Shown here: piece by piece, positions 16,385 through 24,691 of the stretch | Layout: each line of letters begins with the position of its first letter | Position numbering within the stretch: the first letter of the stretch is position 1 | Source of the DNA: Saccharopolyspora dendranthemae | Lineage (GTDB): Bacteria; Actinomycetota; Actinomycetes; Mycobacteriales; Pseudonocardiaceae | Length of the DNA: 64,000 bases | Direction: 5' to 3' | Assembly (NCBI RefSeq): GCF_007829955.1 | Contig: NZ_VIWX01000001.1 | Coordinates: 806,001 to 870,000, forward strand | Notes under the pieces: generated by a model | The model's database searches: none | What the model saw: the letters and a program-made list of their open reading frames with translations, nothing else | What the model was told of the DNA's origin: nothing | Program-made: the position numbers and the translations under genes

Positions 16385-18202
16385 TCAATCCAGCATGTCG
16401 ACGATCATCGAGGCCATCACGCCCGGATCGCCGGTCTCCGGCCGCAGCACCAGGTCCGGGTCCTCCGGGGTCTCGTAGGCGTCGTCCACGCCGGTGAAGC
16501 CGGTGATCTCGCCCGCTCGCGCCCGTGCGTAGAGACCCTTGGGGTCTCGTGCCTCGCACACCTCGATCGGGGTGTCGACGAAGATCTCCACGAAGGTGAG
16601 CCCGGCTTCCTCGTGCGCCCGCCGCGCTCGTTCGCGGTCGACGCGGTACGGGCTGATCAGCGACACGATCGACACCACTCCGGAGTCGGCGAACAACCGC
16701 GCGACCTCGCCCACCCGGCGCACGTTCTCGGTGCGGTCCTGCGCGCTGAAGCCCAGGTCGGCGTTGAGCCCGTGGCGCAGGTTGTCGCCGTCGAGCAGGT
16801 ATGCGGGCTTGCCCGCGGCGACCAGCCGTCGTTCCAGCTCGACGGCCACGCTCGACTTGCCCGAGCCGGACAGCCCGGTGAGCCAGATCGTGGCGCCGCG
16901 GGTGCGGCGCTGCTCGCGGCGAACCGCGGTGGAGACCCAGGTGACGTTCGACTCGGCGACGTCGGGGCCGGTGATCATGCCTGCGGCGACGGTGTTGTTG
17001 GTGTTCTCGTCGACGAGGATGAAGCTGCCGGTGGTCCGGTTGCGCCGGTAGGCGTCGAACAGCAGCGGCTGCTGGGCGCGCAACCGGATCCGGCCGATCT
17101 CGTTGAGCGACAACGACTTCGCGCCCGTGTCGCGGTGCAGGGTGTTGACGTCGAGCCGGTAGTCCAGCTGCCGCACCCGGGCGCGCGTGCCGCGCGAGGT
17201 GTGCTGGAGGGCGTAGCGCCCGCCGAGTTCCAGCGCGGACTGCTCGGTGAGCCAGCAGACGATCGCGTCAACGTCCTGACCGGTGTGCGGTCGGTTCTGC
17301 GGACGGCAGATCATGTCGCCGCGCGAGACGTCGAGGTCATCGGTGAGCCGCACGGTCACCGCCTGCGGGGTGAAGGCCTCCTCGACCGGTTCCCCGCCCG
17401 GCCCCCAGATCTCCTGGATACCGCTGGTGAAGCCGGAGGGCAGCACCACGACGTCGTCGCCGGGCTTGAGCACGCCGCCCGCGACGGTCCCCGCGTATCC
17501 CCGGAAATCGCCGTCCCGGATGACGTACTGCACGGGCAGCCGCACGTCGATGAGGTTGCGGTCCGACGCCACGTGGACCTCTTCGAGGTGGTGCAGCAGC
17601 GAAGTCCCCTCGTACCAGGGCATGTTCTCGCTGCGGTGCACGATGTTGTCGCCGCGCAGCGCCGAGACGGGGATGAAGGTCAGGTCGGGCGCGTCGAGCT
17701 TCATCGCGAAGGAGGCGAACTCCGCGCGGATCTCCTCGAACCGCTCCTGCGAGTAGTCCACCAAGTCCATCTTGTTGACGCACAGCACCAGGTGCGGAAT
17801 GCCCAGCAGGCTGGCCAGGAAGGCGTGCCTGCGGGACTGCTCCAGCACGCCCTTGCGCGCGTCGATGAGCACCAGCGCGAGGTCCGCGGTGGAGGCGCCG
17901 GTGACCATGTTGCGGGTGTACTGGATGTGCCCGGGGGTGTCGGCGATGATGAACTTCCGCCGGGGCGTGGCGAAGTAGCGGTGCGCGACGTCGATGGTGA
18001 TCCCCTGCTCGCGCTCGGCCCGCAGGCCGTCGGTGAGCAGAGCCAGGTCCGGCCCGGTCTCACCCCGATCACCGCCGGCCCGCTCCAAGGCCTCCAGCTG
18101 ATCGCTGAGGATCGTCTTGGAGTCGTAGAGCAGCCGCCCGATCAGCGTGGACTTGCCGTCGTCGACGCTGCCCGCAGTGGCCACCCGCAGAAGCTGCCCC
18201 AT
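16385..18202 (-). CDS. cysNC: Bifunctional sulfate adenylyltransferase subunit 1 / APS kinase (CysN-CysC fusion)
   Basis: A 605-residue fusion that, with CysD, activates sulfate to APS and phosphorylates it to PAPS. The amino part (about 1-425) is a translation-factor-like GTPase with P-loop GSVDDGKST (11-19), REQGITIDVAHRYF, DTPGH and NKMD. The carboxy part (about 430-605) is APS kinase with P-loop GLSGSGKSS, LDGDNLRHGLN and FVDTPIEVCEARDPKGLY. ATG 18202 follows AAGGAG. It lies 76 bases after cysD in the same direction. No APS/PAPS reductase or sulfite reductase is nearby, while a PAPS-type sulfotransferase gene is 4 kb away. Confidence 0.95.
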   Translation of the reverse strand: MGQLLRVATAGSVDDGKSTLIGRLLYDSKTILSDQLEALERAGGDRGETGPDLALLTDGLRAEREQGITIDVAHRYFATPRRKFIIADTPGHIQYTRNMVTGASTADLALVLIDARKGVLEQSRRHAFLASLLGIPHLVLCVNKMDLVDYSQERFEEIRAEFASFAMKLDAPDLTFIPVSALRGDNIVHRSENMPWYEGTSLLHHLEEVHVASDRNLIDVRLPVQYVIRDGDFRGYAGTVAGGVLKPGDDVVVLPSGFTSGIQEIWGPGGEPVEEAFTPQAVTVRLTDDLDVSRGDMICRPQNRPHTGQDVDAIVCWLTEQSALELGGRYALQHTSRGTRARVRQLDYRLDVNTLHRDTGAKSLSLNEIGRIRLRAQQPLLFDAYRRNRTTGSFILVDENTNNTVAAGMITGPDVAESNVTWVSTAVRREQRRTRGATIWLTGLSGSGKSSVAVELERRLVAAGKPAYLLDGDNLRHGLNADLGFSAQDRTENVRRVGEVARLFADSGVVSIVSLISPYRVDRERARRAHEEAGLTFVEIFVDTPIEVCEARDPKGLYARARAGEITGFTGVDDAYETPEDPDLVLRPETGDPGVMASMIVDMLD

Positions 18203-18278
18203 CGAAGCTCCTTGGAAGAGAAGTGGTTTCAAGAGGAGTACGGCACCAGCCGCCGTTCAGGCACGGGACACCGGAGGA

Positions 18279-19187
18279 TCAGAAGTAGCCTTCCTTCTTC
18301 CGGTCCTCCATGCCCGCTTCCGAGACCCGGTCATCAGCTCGGGTGGCACCGCGTTCGGTGACGCGTGCCGCCGCGACCTCGGCGACGACGTCCTCGGCGC
18401 AACGCGCCGCGGAGGGCACGCAACCGGTGCACGTGGTGTCCCCGACGGTCCGGAACCGGACGGTCGCCTGGTAGGGCTCCTCGTCCTCCCCCGGCGTCAG
18501 GTGGGGGTTGGTGGCCAGCAGCATCCCGTCGCGCTCGAAGACGGTGCGCTGGTGCGCGTAGTAGAGGGAGGGGAGCTCGATGCTCTCGTCGAGGATGTAC
18601 TGCCAGATGTCGAGCTCGGTCCAGTCCGAGAGCGGGAAGACGCGGATGTGCTCGCCCTTGCGGTGCCTGCCGTTGTAGAGGTGCCACAGCTCGGGCCGCT
18701 GGTGGCGCGGGTCCCACTGGCCGAACTCGTCGCGGAAGCTGAACACCCGCTCCTTGGCGCGCGCCTTCTCCTCGTCGCGGCGAGCTCCGCCGAAGACCGC
18801 GTCGAAGCGGTGCTCACCGATGCTGCGCAGCAGGGTCGTGGTCTGCAGCCGGTTGCGGCCTGCTCCGGGCTGCTCGACGGACCGGCCCGCGTCGATGTCG
18901 TCCTGCACGCTGCCGACCAGCAGTCGCAGGCCCAGCCGCCGCACGGTGCGGTCGCGGAAGTCGATGACCTCGTCGAAGTTGTGCCCGGTGTCGATGTGCA
19001 GGACCGGGAACGGCAGCGGGGCCGGCCAGAACGCCTTGACCGCGATGTGCAGCATCACGGCGGAGTCCTTGCCGCCGGAGAACAGCAGCGCCGGCCGTTC
19101 GAAGGAGGCGGCGACCTCGCGGAACACGTGCACCGTCTCGGCTTCCAGGCCGCGCAGATGGGTCAGTTCGTAGGTCGCGGTCACCAT
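18279..19187 (-). CDS. cysD: Sulfate adenylyltransferase subunit 2 (CysD)
   Basis: A 302-residue PP-loop ATP pyrophosphatase, the catalytic subunit that forms APS from ATP and sulfate with the CysN GTPase. It shows SGGKDSAVML (37-46), HIDTGHNFDEVIDFRD, FGGARRDEEKARAKER and PLSDWTELDIWQYI, and the carboxy-terminal CTGCVPS and EDRKKEGYF ending typical of CysD. It is the first gene of the cysD-cysNC unit. Its upstream region, shared with the divergent SnoaL gene, carries two KstR-like boxes, so sulfate activation may be co-controlled with the neighbouring sulfotransferase operon. Confidence 0.95.
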   Translation of the reverse strand: MVTATYELTHLRGLEAETVHVFREVAASFERPALLFSGGKDSAVMLHIAVKAFWPAPLPFPVLHIDTGHNFDEVIDFRDRTVRRLGLRLLVGSVQDDIDAGRSVEQPGAGRNRLQTTTLLRSIGEHRFDAVFGGARRDEEKARAKERVFSFRDEFGQWDPRHQRPELWHLYNGRHRKGEHIRVFPLSDWTELDIWQYILDESIELPSLYYAHQRTVFERDGMLLATNPHLTPGEDEEPYQATVRFRTVGDTTCTGCVPSAARCAEDVVAEVAAARVTERGATRADDRVSEAGMEDRKKEGYF

Positions 19188-19214
19188 CGACCCGCCCTTT
19201 CATCGAAACCTGAC

Positions 19215-19228
19215 TAGAACTAGTTTCA
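19215..19228. promoter_or_regulatory. KstR-like box 1
   Basis: TAGAACTAGTTTCA fits the published KstR consensus TNNAACNNGTTNNA at every fixed position. It lies 28 bp upstream of cysD and 96 bp upstream of the SnoaL gene. KstR is the TetR repressor of sterol catabolism in mycolic-acid actinomycetes and relatives; its presence in this genome is assumed, not seen. Confidence 0.6.
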
Positions 19229-19236
19229 CAGAAAAG

Positions 19237-19250
19237 TAGAACAAGTTCTT
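19237..19250. promoter_or_regulatory. KstR-like box 2
   Basis: TAGAACAAGTTCTT matches TNNAACNNGTTNNA except the last base and contains a clean AGAAC-AA-GTTCT dyad. It is centred 22 bp from box 1, two helical turns away, which would allow two dimers on the same face. Confidence 0.5.
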
Positions 19251-19323
19251 GCGCTTGGTCAAGCTGGGCGGAAAGCTGGGCCTCACTCTCGAAGCCAACC
19301 TGCGGAAGACACTAGGAGGCGTC

Positions 19324-19791
19324 ATGGACCTGGTCGCGCTGGAGGAGATCAAACGCCTGAAGTACCGCTACCTGCGCGCAGTGGACCTCAAGCTGTGGCA
19401 CGTCCTGGCGGAGACGCTCACCGAGGACGCGATCGCCCAGTACGGCACCGAGGCCATGGGCTCCAAGCTGGATCTGACCGGTCGCGAGGAGATCCTGAAG
19501 TTCATGCGGGAGAACCTCGGCCCGACCATCATCACCACGCACTCCGCGGGCCAGCCCGAGATCGACATCGACGGCGACACGGCCAAGGGCATCTGGAGCT
19601 TCGAGGACACCGTGGTGGCCACGGAGTTCAAGACGGTCATCAAGGGCGCGGCCTTCTACGAGGACGCCTACCGCCGCGAACCCGACGGCCAGTGGCGCAT
19701 CACCAACACCGGCTACACCCGAACCTACGAGTTCATGCACACCTTCGACGACCTCCCCAACTTCACACTAACGGGAAACCGCTGGGCGTAA
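19324..19791 (+). CDS. SnoaL-like (NTF2-fold) protein, possible dehydratase/isomerase
   Basis: A 155-residue single-domain SnoaL_4-type protein with MDLVALEEIKRLKYRYLRAV at the start, a SGRE-like TGREEILKFM turn and TTHSAGQPEIDIDGDTAKG, the layout of bile-acid 7-alpha-dehydratase and scytalone-dehydratase relatives. ATG 19324 is preceded by AGGAGG. It sits behind two KstR-like boxes and upstream of an operon resembling Rv3531c-Rv3529c, so a role in steroid or related lipid processing is plausible. Reaction is not known. Confidence 0.8.
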   Translation: MDLVALEEIKRLKYRYLRAVDLKLWHVLAETLTEDAIAQYGTEAMGSKLDLTGREEILKFMRENLGPTIITTHSAGQPEIDIDGDTAKGIWSFEDTVVATEFKTVIKGAAFYEDAYRREPDGQWRITNTGYTRTYEFMHTFDDLPNFTLTGNRWA

Positions 19792-19870
19792 GGAAAGCAG
19801 AGGCCGAGGGAACGAGAACCCAGCCCACGTCAGGCAAGCGACGCAGGCGCTTTCTCCCTACCCCACCTGA

Positions 19871-20048
19871 GCAACCGGCACCGCCGCGGGTTCTCAGACG
19901 CCTTCTGGGGAGGACAGCCGACGTGTCGTGTATTGGCATACATAAGCCTCGGATCCCGGAGCCAGAAGGCGTCTGAGGTTCCGCATCCGGCACCGGCTCG
20001 CAGCAAGACCACAGAGCAGTGGCAGTAAACCCGCACCGCCGAGCAGAA
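19871..20048. repeat. Dispersed intergenic repeat copy B with 16-bp hairpin
   Basis: The 294-bp gap between two rightward genes contains pieces matching copy A at 3671-3729 (19871-19897, 19971-20000, 20029-20048) interrupted by a perfect 16-bp inverted repeat, CTCAGACGCCTTCTGG (19893-19908) and its complement (19962-19977). The 53-nt loop includes an AT-rich stretch. Likely an intergenic palindromic element that may terminate the SnoaL transcript before the next, separately regulated unit. No gene is seen in the gap. Confidence 0.55.
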
Positions 20049-20059
20049 GACCAAATCTG

Positions 20060-20073
20060 TAGAACGCGTTCTA
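20060..20073. promoter_or_regulatory. KstR-like box 3
   Basis: TAGAACGCGTTCTA is a perfect 14-bp palindrome and an exact match to TNNAACNNGTTNNA, placed 12 bp before the ATG of the Rv3531c-like gene. This is the strongest of the three boxes in the window. Confidence 0.7.
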
Positions 20074-20085
20074 AAGAGGACGACA

Positions 20086-21249
20086 ATGCTGACTCAGCCA
20101 TTCGCCGATGCCATCGCCGAGGCGGAGAAGGTCATCACAGGCGCCAAGCACATCCAGGACGAGCAGGACCTGATCGAGGGGTACGACTACCTGGCGGGCA
20201 GCATCCAAGCCTCCCTGATGCTGGCCTGGGCCTACGAGCGGGACTTCCCGTACTTCGTCCAGTCCACCGGCCCGTACACGAAGATGGGCTTGGACAACCC
20301 GGATGCGCTGTACTTCCACTCCTACATCCGCGATGACGCCGAGTACGTGGTGACGGGCAAGCGCGGCAGCACCACGGACTTGAGCTTCCAGGTGCTCAAC
20401 GGCGATTACTCGCCGGTGGACGTGCCGGACAGCCTCGCGGCGTTCGACGACCGGCGGATCGACATCGACTCCCACGGCGAGTTCGAGGTGCGGTTCGGTC
20501 CTGGCCCGGCGGGTCCGAACTACTTCACGCTGGCGCCGGGTTCGGCGATGCTGGTGGTGCGCGAGGTCTACAGCGACTGGGACTCGGAGCGGCGCGGGCG
20601 GATCCGGATCCGGCGGGAGGACACGACCGGCACCGCTCCCCCGCCGCGCACGATGGACACGCTGACCAAGCGCTACGGCGTCGCGGGCAAGATCCTGCTC
20701 AGCCGGCTGCGGACGTTCCTGGCGTTCCCGGAGTGGTTCTACTTGAACCAGCCGGTGAACACGATGAACGAGCCCCGGTCGACGCCGGGCGGGCTGGCCA
20801 CGCAGTTCTCCTCGGCGGGTCACTTCGAGCTGGCGGAGGACCGGGCGATGATCATCACGGTTCCCCGGTCCGAAGCTCCTTATCAGGGGATTCAGCTGGG
20901 CAGCGGGTGGTACATCTCCACCGACTACATCAACCACCAGACGAGCCTGACCGCCGAGCAGGCCCGCACGGATCCGGACGGCAAGATCCGGTTCGTGCTC
21001 GCCGAGCGGGATCCGGGGCTGGCGAACTGGCTGGAGCTGACCGGCCACGCGCGCGGGTACGTCCAGATTCGCTGGCAGCGGCTCTCCCGCGATCTCGGTC
21101 CCGAGGACGGGCCGCAGGTCGAGGTCGTCGGGTTCGACGAGCTGCCGAAACGACTTCCGCACTACGAGCGTTCGCGGGTCACTCAGCAGGAGTGGCGCGA
21201 GCGCATCGCCGCGCGGCAGGCCGCCGTGCACGACCGGATGCTGGGGTGA
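20086..21249 (+). CDS. Conserved protein resembling mycobacterial Rv3531c (DUF1214-like)
   Basis: A 387-residue protein with no catalytic domain I can assign. The amino half has YDYLAGSIQASLMLAWAYER and a central DALYFHSYIRDDAEYVVTG segment; the carboxy half has a PYQGIQLGSGWYISTDYINH block typical of DUF1214-type proteins. Gene order (this protein, SDR, sulfotransferase) is that of Rv3531c-Rv3530c-Rv3529c in Mycobacterium tuberculosis, a KstR-regulated set. ATG 20086 follows AAAGAGG and lies 12 bp after a KstR-like box. Its stop overlaps the SDR start (GTGA). Function unknown, probably in sterol or lipid metabolism. Confidence 0.8.
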   Translation: MLTQPFADAIAEAEKVITGAKHIQDEQDLIEGYDYLAGSIQASLMLAWAYERDFPYFVQSTGPYTKMGLDNPDALYFHSYIRDDAEYVVTGKRGSTTDLSFQVLNGDYSPVDVPDSLAAFDDRRIDIDSHGEFEVRFGPGPAGPNYFTLAPGSAMLVVREVYSDWDSERRGRIRIRREDTTGTAPPPRTMDTLTKRYGVAGKILLSRLRTFLAFPEWFYLNQPVNTMNEPRSTPGGLATQFSSAGHFELAEDRAMIITVPRSEAPYQGIQLGSGWYISTDYINHQTSLTAEQARTDPDGKIRFVLAERDPGLANWLELTGHARGYVQIRWQRLSRDLGPEDGPQVEVVGFDELPKRLPHYERSRVTQQEWRERIAARQAAVHDRMLG

Positions 21250-22040
21250 CGCTGATGCTGGACGGGATGTTGCGCGACAAGGTGGTCGTGGTCTCCGGAG
21301 TGGGGCCGGGTCTGGGCCGGTCGCTGGCCCAGCGCTGCGCGATGGCCGGTGCCGACGTGGTGCTGGCGTCGCGGACCGAGTCGCGGTTGAAGCAGGCCGC
21401 CGAGGAGGTCACCGATCTCGGCAGGCGCGCGCTGGTGGTGCCCACCGACATCACCGACGAGGACGCGGCCGGCGAGCTGGTGACGCGGTCGGTGGAGACC
21501 TTCGGACGGGTCGACGCGCTGATCAACAACGCGTTCGCGATCCCGCCCCTGTCCGACCTGGCCGACACCGACCTGGACGCGATCCGGCAGGGCTTCGAGA
21601 CCAACGTGCTGGCCGCGTTGCGCCTGACCAGGTTGTTCTCCCCGGCTCTCGCCGACGCGCGTGGTGCCGTGCTCATGGTGAATTCCGCCGTCCTGCGGCA
21701 CTCCCGGCGCAACTACGGCGCTTACAAGATGGCCAAGTCGAGCCTGCTGTCGCTGGCTCAGAGCCTGGCGACCGAGCTCGGGCCGAAGGGCGTGCGGGTC
21801 AACTCGATCGCGCCCGGCTACATCTGGGCGGATTCGCTGAAGTGGTACCTCGGCTACCTCGCCGAGCAGCGCGGCATCACCCGCGACGAGGTCTACGAGG
21901 AGACCGCGGCCACGACGGACTTGCGCAAGCTGCCGGAGCCGGAGGAGATCGCGGACGCGGCGCTCTTCCTGATCTCCGACCTGTCCCGGATCATCACGGG
22001 CCAGTGCCTGGACGTCAACGCGGGCGAATTCCACCACTGA
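21246..22040 (+). CDS. SDR family oxidoreductase, Rv3530c-like
   Basis: A 264-residue short-chain dehydrogenase with SGVGPGLGRSLAQRC for the cofactor (TGxxxGxG with Ser replacing Thr), ASRTESR, INNAFAIPP (an NNAF in place of NNAG), catalytic Ser in VNSAVLRHS and YGAYKMAKSS with Tyr and Lys. GTG 21246 overlaps the stop of the preceding gene and is chosen for coupling; ATG 21255 is an alternative. Middle gene of the Rv3531c-Rv3530c-Rv3529c-like operon. Substrate unknown; a steroid or lipid hydroxyl is the natural guess. Confidence 0.87.
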   Translation: MTLMLDGMLRDKVVVVSGVGPGLGRSLAQRCAMAGADVVLASRTESRLKQAAEEVTDLGRRALVVPTDITDEDAAGELVTRSVETFGRVDALINNAFAIPPLSDLADTDLDAIRQGFETNVLAALRLTRLFSPALADARGAVLMVNSAVLRHSRRNYGAYKMAKSSLLSLAQSLATELGPKGVRVNSIAPGYIWADSLKWYLGYLAEQRGITRDEVYEETAATTDLRKLPEPEEIADAALFLISDLSRIITGQCLDVNAGEFHH

Positions 22041-22155
22041 TCCGCTTGCGCGCGGGCCGTTCCGGGCGGCGGGAACCGAATTCGCCGGTGCCGCTTCCGA
22101 GATGACGGCGTCGCGGCCGCGCGCACTGCACGAACGAGGACGGAGGAGTGAGTCC

Positions 22156-23310
22156 ATGAGCATCGGCCGCGAGAACGTGGGCACGGTCGAGGACCTGCAC
22201 GCATCGGCGACCCGCTTGATCGGCTTGGACGACTTCGGCACCGACGACTACACCGACGGTCTGGGGGTGCTGCTGGAGTCCTACGAGCGGGACGCCGGGC
22301 TGACGCCGCTGGGCAACAAGGTCAAGCGGGCGTTCCTGCGGGGTGCGCTGACGGCCCGGCTGTTCAGCGAGGCGGCGTGGCGGAAGCACCCGCAGCACGC
22401 CGAGGTCGCCGTCGAACGCCCGATCTTCGTCACCGGGCTGCCGCGCACGGGTACGACCGCGCTGCACCGGCTGCTGACCGCCGACCCCGGGAACCAGGGC
22501 CCGGAGGTGTGGCTGACGGAGGTGCCGCAGCCGCGCCCGCCGCGCGAGACCTGGGCGGACGACCCGGTCTTCCAGGGCATCCAGCAGGGCTACACCCAGC
22601 ACCACGTGGAGCACCCGGAGTTCATGGGCGTGCACTACATGTCGGCCGAGCAGGTCGAGGAGTGCTGGCAGCTGCTGCGCCAGTCGATGCGCTCGATCTC
22701 CTACGAGTGCCTGGCGCACCTGCCGACGTACTCGCGCTGGTTGGCCGGTCAGGACTGGACCTCGGCCTACGCGCGGCACAAGCGCAACCTGCAGCTGATC
22801 GGGCTGCCCGAGCAGAACCGGCGCTGGGTGCTGAAGAACCCGAGCCACTTGTTCGCGCTGGACGCGCTGTTCGAGGTCTATCCCGACGCGCTGGTGATCC
22901 AGACGCACCGGGAGCCGCGCACCGCCATCGCCTCGGTGTGCAGCCTGGCCGCGCACGCGACCGACGAGTGGTCGGAGACCTTCCGCGGCGAGACGATCGG
23001 CCGCGACCAGCTGGACCTGTGGTCGCGCGGTCTGGCGGAGTTCAACGCCGCGCGGGCGCGGCACGACCCCGCGCGGTTCTTCGACGTGCGCTACGAGGAC
23101 TTCGTGTCCGATCCGCTCGGCGTGGTGGAGCGGATCTACGACCACTTCGACCTGCCGCTGAGCGAGGGCGCGGCGCGGTCGATGCGGACCCTGCACTCCG
23201 AGAGCACCGCCGGTCACGCGAAGCCGAGCCACCGGTATTCGCTGGCCGACTTCGGGTTGCGGCCGGAGGAGGTGGACGAGCGCTTCGCCGGATGGGCACC
23301 CGTCGGTTAG
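22156..23310 (+). CDS. PAPS-dependent sulfotransferase family protein, Rv3529c-like
   Basis: A 384-residue sulfotransferase, the same length I recall for Rv3529c. It has the PAPS 5'-phosphate loop TGLPRTGTTALHRLL near residue 95, a WVLKNPSH segment, QTHREPRTAIASVCSL with the 3'-phosphate-binding Arg/Ser region, and a late DVRYEDFVSDPLGVV. It would transfer sulfate from PAPS to an alcohol. ATG 22156 follows GGAGGAG. It follows the SDR gene after 115 bases. PAPS-making cysD-cysNC lies 3 kb upstream on the other strand, giving a donor-synthesis and transfer module in one place. Confidence 0.88.
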   Translation: MSIGRENVGTVEDLHASATRLIGLDDFGTDDYTDGLGVLLESYERDAGLTPLGNKVKRAFLRGALTARLFSEAAWRKHPQHAEVAVERPIFVTGLPRTGTTALHRLLTADPGNQGPEVWLTEVPQPRPPRETWADDPVFQGIQQGYTQHHVEHPEFMGVHYMSAEQVEECWQLLRQSMRSISYECLAHLPTYSRWLAGQDWTSAYARHKRNLQLIGLPEQNRRWVLKNPSHLFALDALFEVYPDALVIQTHREPRTAIASVCSLAAHATDEWSETFRGETIGRDQLDLWSRGLAEFNAARARHDPARFFDVRYEDFVSDPLGVVERIYDHFDLPLSEGAARSMRTLHSESTAGHAKPSHRYSLADFGLRPEEVDERFAGWAPVG

Positions 23311-23343
23311 ATTCCCGTCGGATCCGACACCGGAGGGATGCGC

Positions 23344-24504
23344 ATGGCTCACGGCGATTACCAGCTCGAGATCTACCTCAACGGCCTCAGCGGGGTGGTG
23401 CCCGATCTGCCGATGGAGTTCGAGGAGCTGGCGGAACGCGCGAAAGCGGCGATGTCGCCTTCGGTGTGGTCCTACGTCCACGGCGGCGCGGGCTCGGAGC
23501 GCACGCAGCGGGCGAACGTCTCGGCGTTCGACCGCTGGGGGCTCGTCCCGCGCATGTTCGTGGGCGCCGCCGAGCGCGACCTCGAGGTGGACCTGTTCGG
23601 CCTGAAGCTGTCCTCGCCGGTGTTCATGGCTCCGATCGGAGTCCTGGGGATCTGCGGTCAGGACGGGCACGGCGACCTGGCCACCGCCCGCGCGGCGGCG
23701 CTCAGCGGCGTCCCGATGGTGGCCTCCACGCTGTCCTCGGATCCGCTGGAGGACGTGGCCGGGGAATTCGGCGATACGCCGGGTTTCTTCCAGCTCTACA
23801 CGCCGAAGGACCGGGAACTGGCGGAAAGTCTGGTCCACCGCGCCGAGAAGGCCGGTTACCAGGGCATCGTCGTCACGCTGGACACCTGGATCCCCGGCTG
23901 GCGACCGCGCGACCTGGCCACCTCGAACTTCCCGCAGCTGCGCGGGCACTGCCTGAGCAACTACTTCAGCGATCCGGTCTTCCGCGCCGGCCTGGACAAG
24001 AGCCCCGAGGAGGATCCCGGTTCCGCGGTGCTGCGCTGGGTCTCCACCTTCGGCAATCCGCTGACGTGGGACGACCTGGCGTGGCTGCGGTCGCTCACCG
24101 ACCTCCCGCTGATCGTCAAGGGCATCTGCCACCCCGATGACGCCCGCCGCGCCAAGGACGGCGGTGTGGACGGCATCTACTGCTCCAACCACGGCGGGCG
24201 CCAGGCCGACGGCGGTCTTCCGGCGCTGGAGGTGCTGCCCGAGGTCGTCGACGCCGCGGACGGGCTGCCGGTCCTGTTCGACTCCGGCGTACGCAACGGT
24301 GCCGACGTCGTCAAGGCCCTCGCGCTGGGCGCCACGGCCGTCGGGATCGGCCGCCCCTACGCCTACGGCCTCGCGCTCGGTGGCACTCCCGGCGTGGTGC
24401 ACGTCCTGCGCAGCCTGCTGGCCGAGGCGGACCTCCTGATGGCCGTGGACGGCTACCCCGCTCTCGGCGACCTGACGCGGGACGCGTTGCGCCGTCTCGC
24501 CTGA
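23344..24504 (+). CDS. FMN-dependent alpha-hydroxy-acid oxidising protein, lactate 2-monooxygenase-like
   Basis: A 386-residue TIM-barrel flavoprotein. The amino terminus ([14 protein letters not shown]), the [19 protein letters not shown] block, [20 protein letters not shown] and [11 protein letters not shown] closely follow Mycobacterium smegmatis lactate 2-monooxygenase; the active-site block is [18 protein letters not shown] and the FMN-phosphate site [18 protein letters not shown]. It probably oxidises an L-2-hydroxyacid with O2. ATG 23344 has GGAGGG six bases upstream. It is the same superfamily as MftD, which is missing from the mycofactocin operon, but its signature blocks are of the lactate monooxygenase branch. 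Confidence 0.87.
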   Translation: MAHGDYQLEIYLNGLSGVVPDLPMEFEELAERAKAAMSPSVWSYVHGGAGSERTQRANVSAFDRWGLVPRMFVGAAERDLEVDLFGLKLSSPVFMAPIGVLGICGQDGHGDLATARAAALSGVPMVASTLSSDPLEDVAGEFGDTPGFFQLYTPKDRELAESLVHRAEKAGYQGIVVTLDTWIPGWRPRDLATSNFPQLRGHCLSNYFSDPVFRAGLDKSPEEDPGSAVLRWVSTFGNPLTWDDLAWLRSLTDLPLIVKGICHPDDARRAKDGGVDGIYCSNHGGRQADGGLPALEVLPEVVDAADGLPVLFDSGVRNGADVVKALALGATAVGIGRPYAYGLALGGTPGVVHVLRSLLAEADLLMAVDGYPALGDLTRDALRRLA

Positions 24505-24551
24505 CGTCCCGAACAGGTCGCGATTTCGCATCGTCGTCGTTGCCGGATAAC

Positions 24552-24600
24552 CGTTTTCGGCACGCCGACCGGCCATGTCCGCGGTGCCCGGCCGAAAACG
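24552..24600 (+). terminator. Hairpin after the lactate monooxygenase-like gene
   Basis: Perfect 10-bp arms CGTTTTCGGC (24552-24561) and GCCGAAAACG (24591-24600) with a GC-rich 29-nt loop, starting about 47 bases after the stop. Probable terminator before the next gene. Confidence 0.5.
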
Positions 24601-24691
24601 CCCGGCACCGCGGTGAACCGGCCCCCGCTCCCGGTCGATCCCCGCTACACTGCCCGCCAAAGGTGATCAACCCCACTGGAGCTCTGGACCG

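Noticed and set aside
15602..18361. Long rightward open frame across the XRE and cysNC genes
   Set aside because: It runs in another frame of xre and antisense to cysNC, with Arg/Pro/Gly/Val-rich translation and no domain.
23344..24504. Lactate monooxygenase-like gene as the missing mftD
   Set aside because: Same superfamily, but its amino terminus and the [16 protein letters not shown] blocks are of the lactate 2-monooxygenase branch, and it lies about 14 kb from the mft operon. A tree could still overturn this.
22015..24660. Long leftward open frame opposite the sulfotransferase and lactate monooxygenase-like genes
   Set aside because: Antisense shadow with repetitive Arg/Val/His composition; the sense genes have full family motifs.
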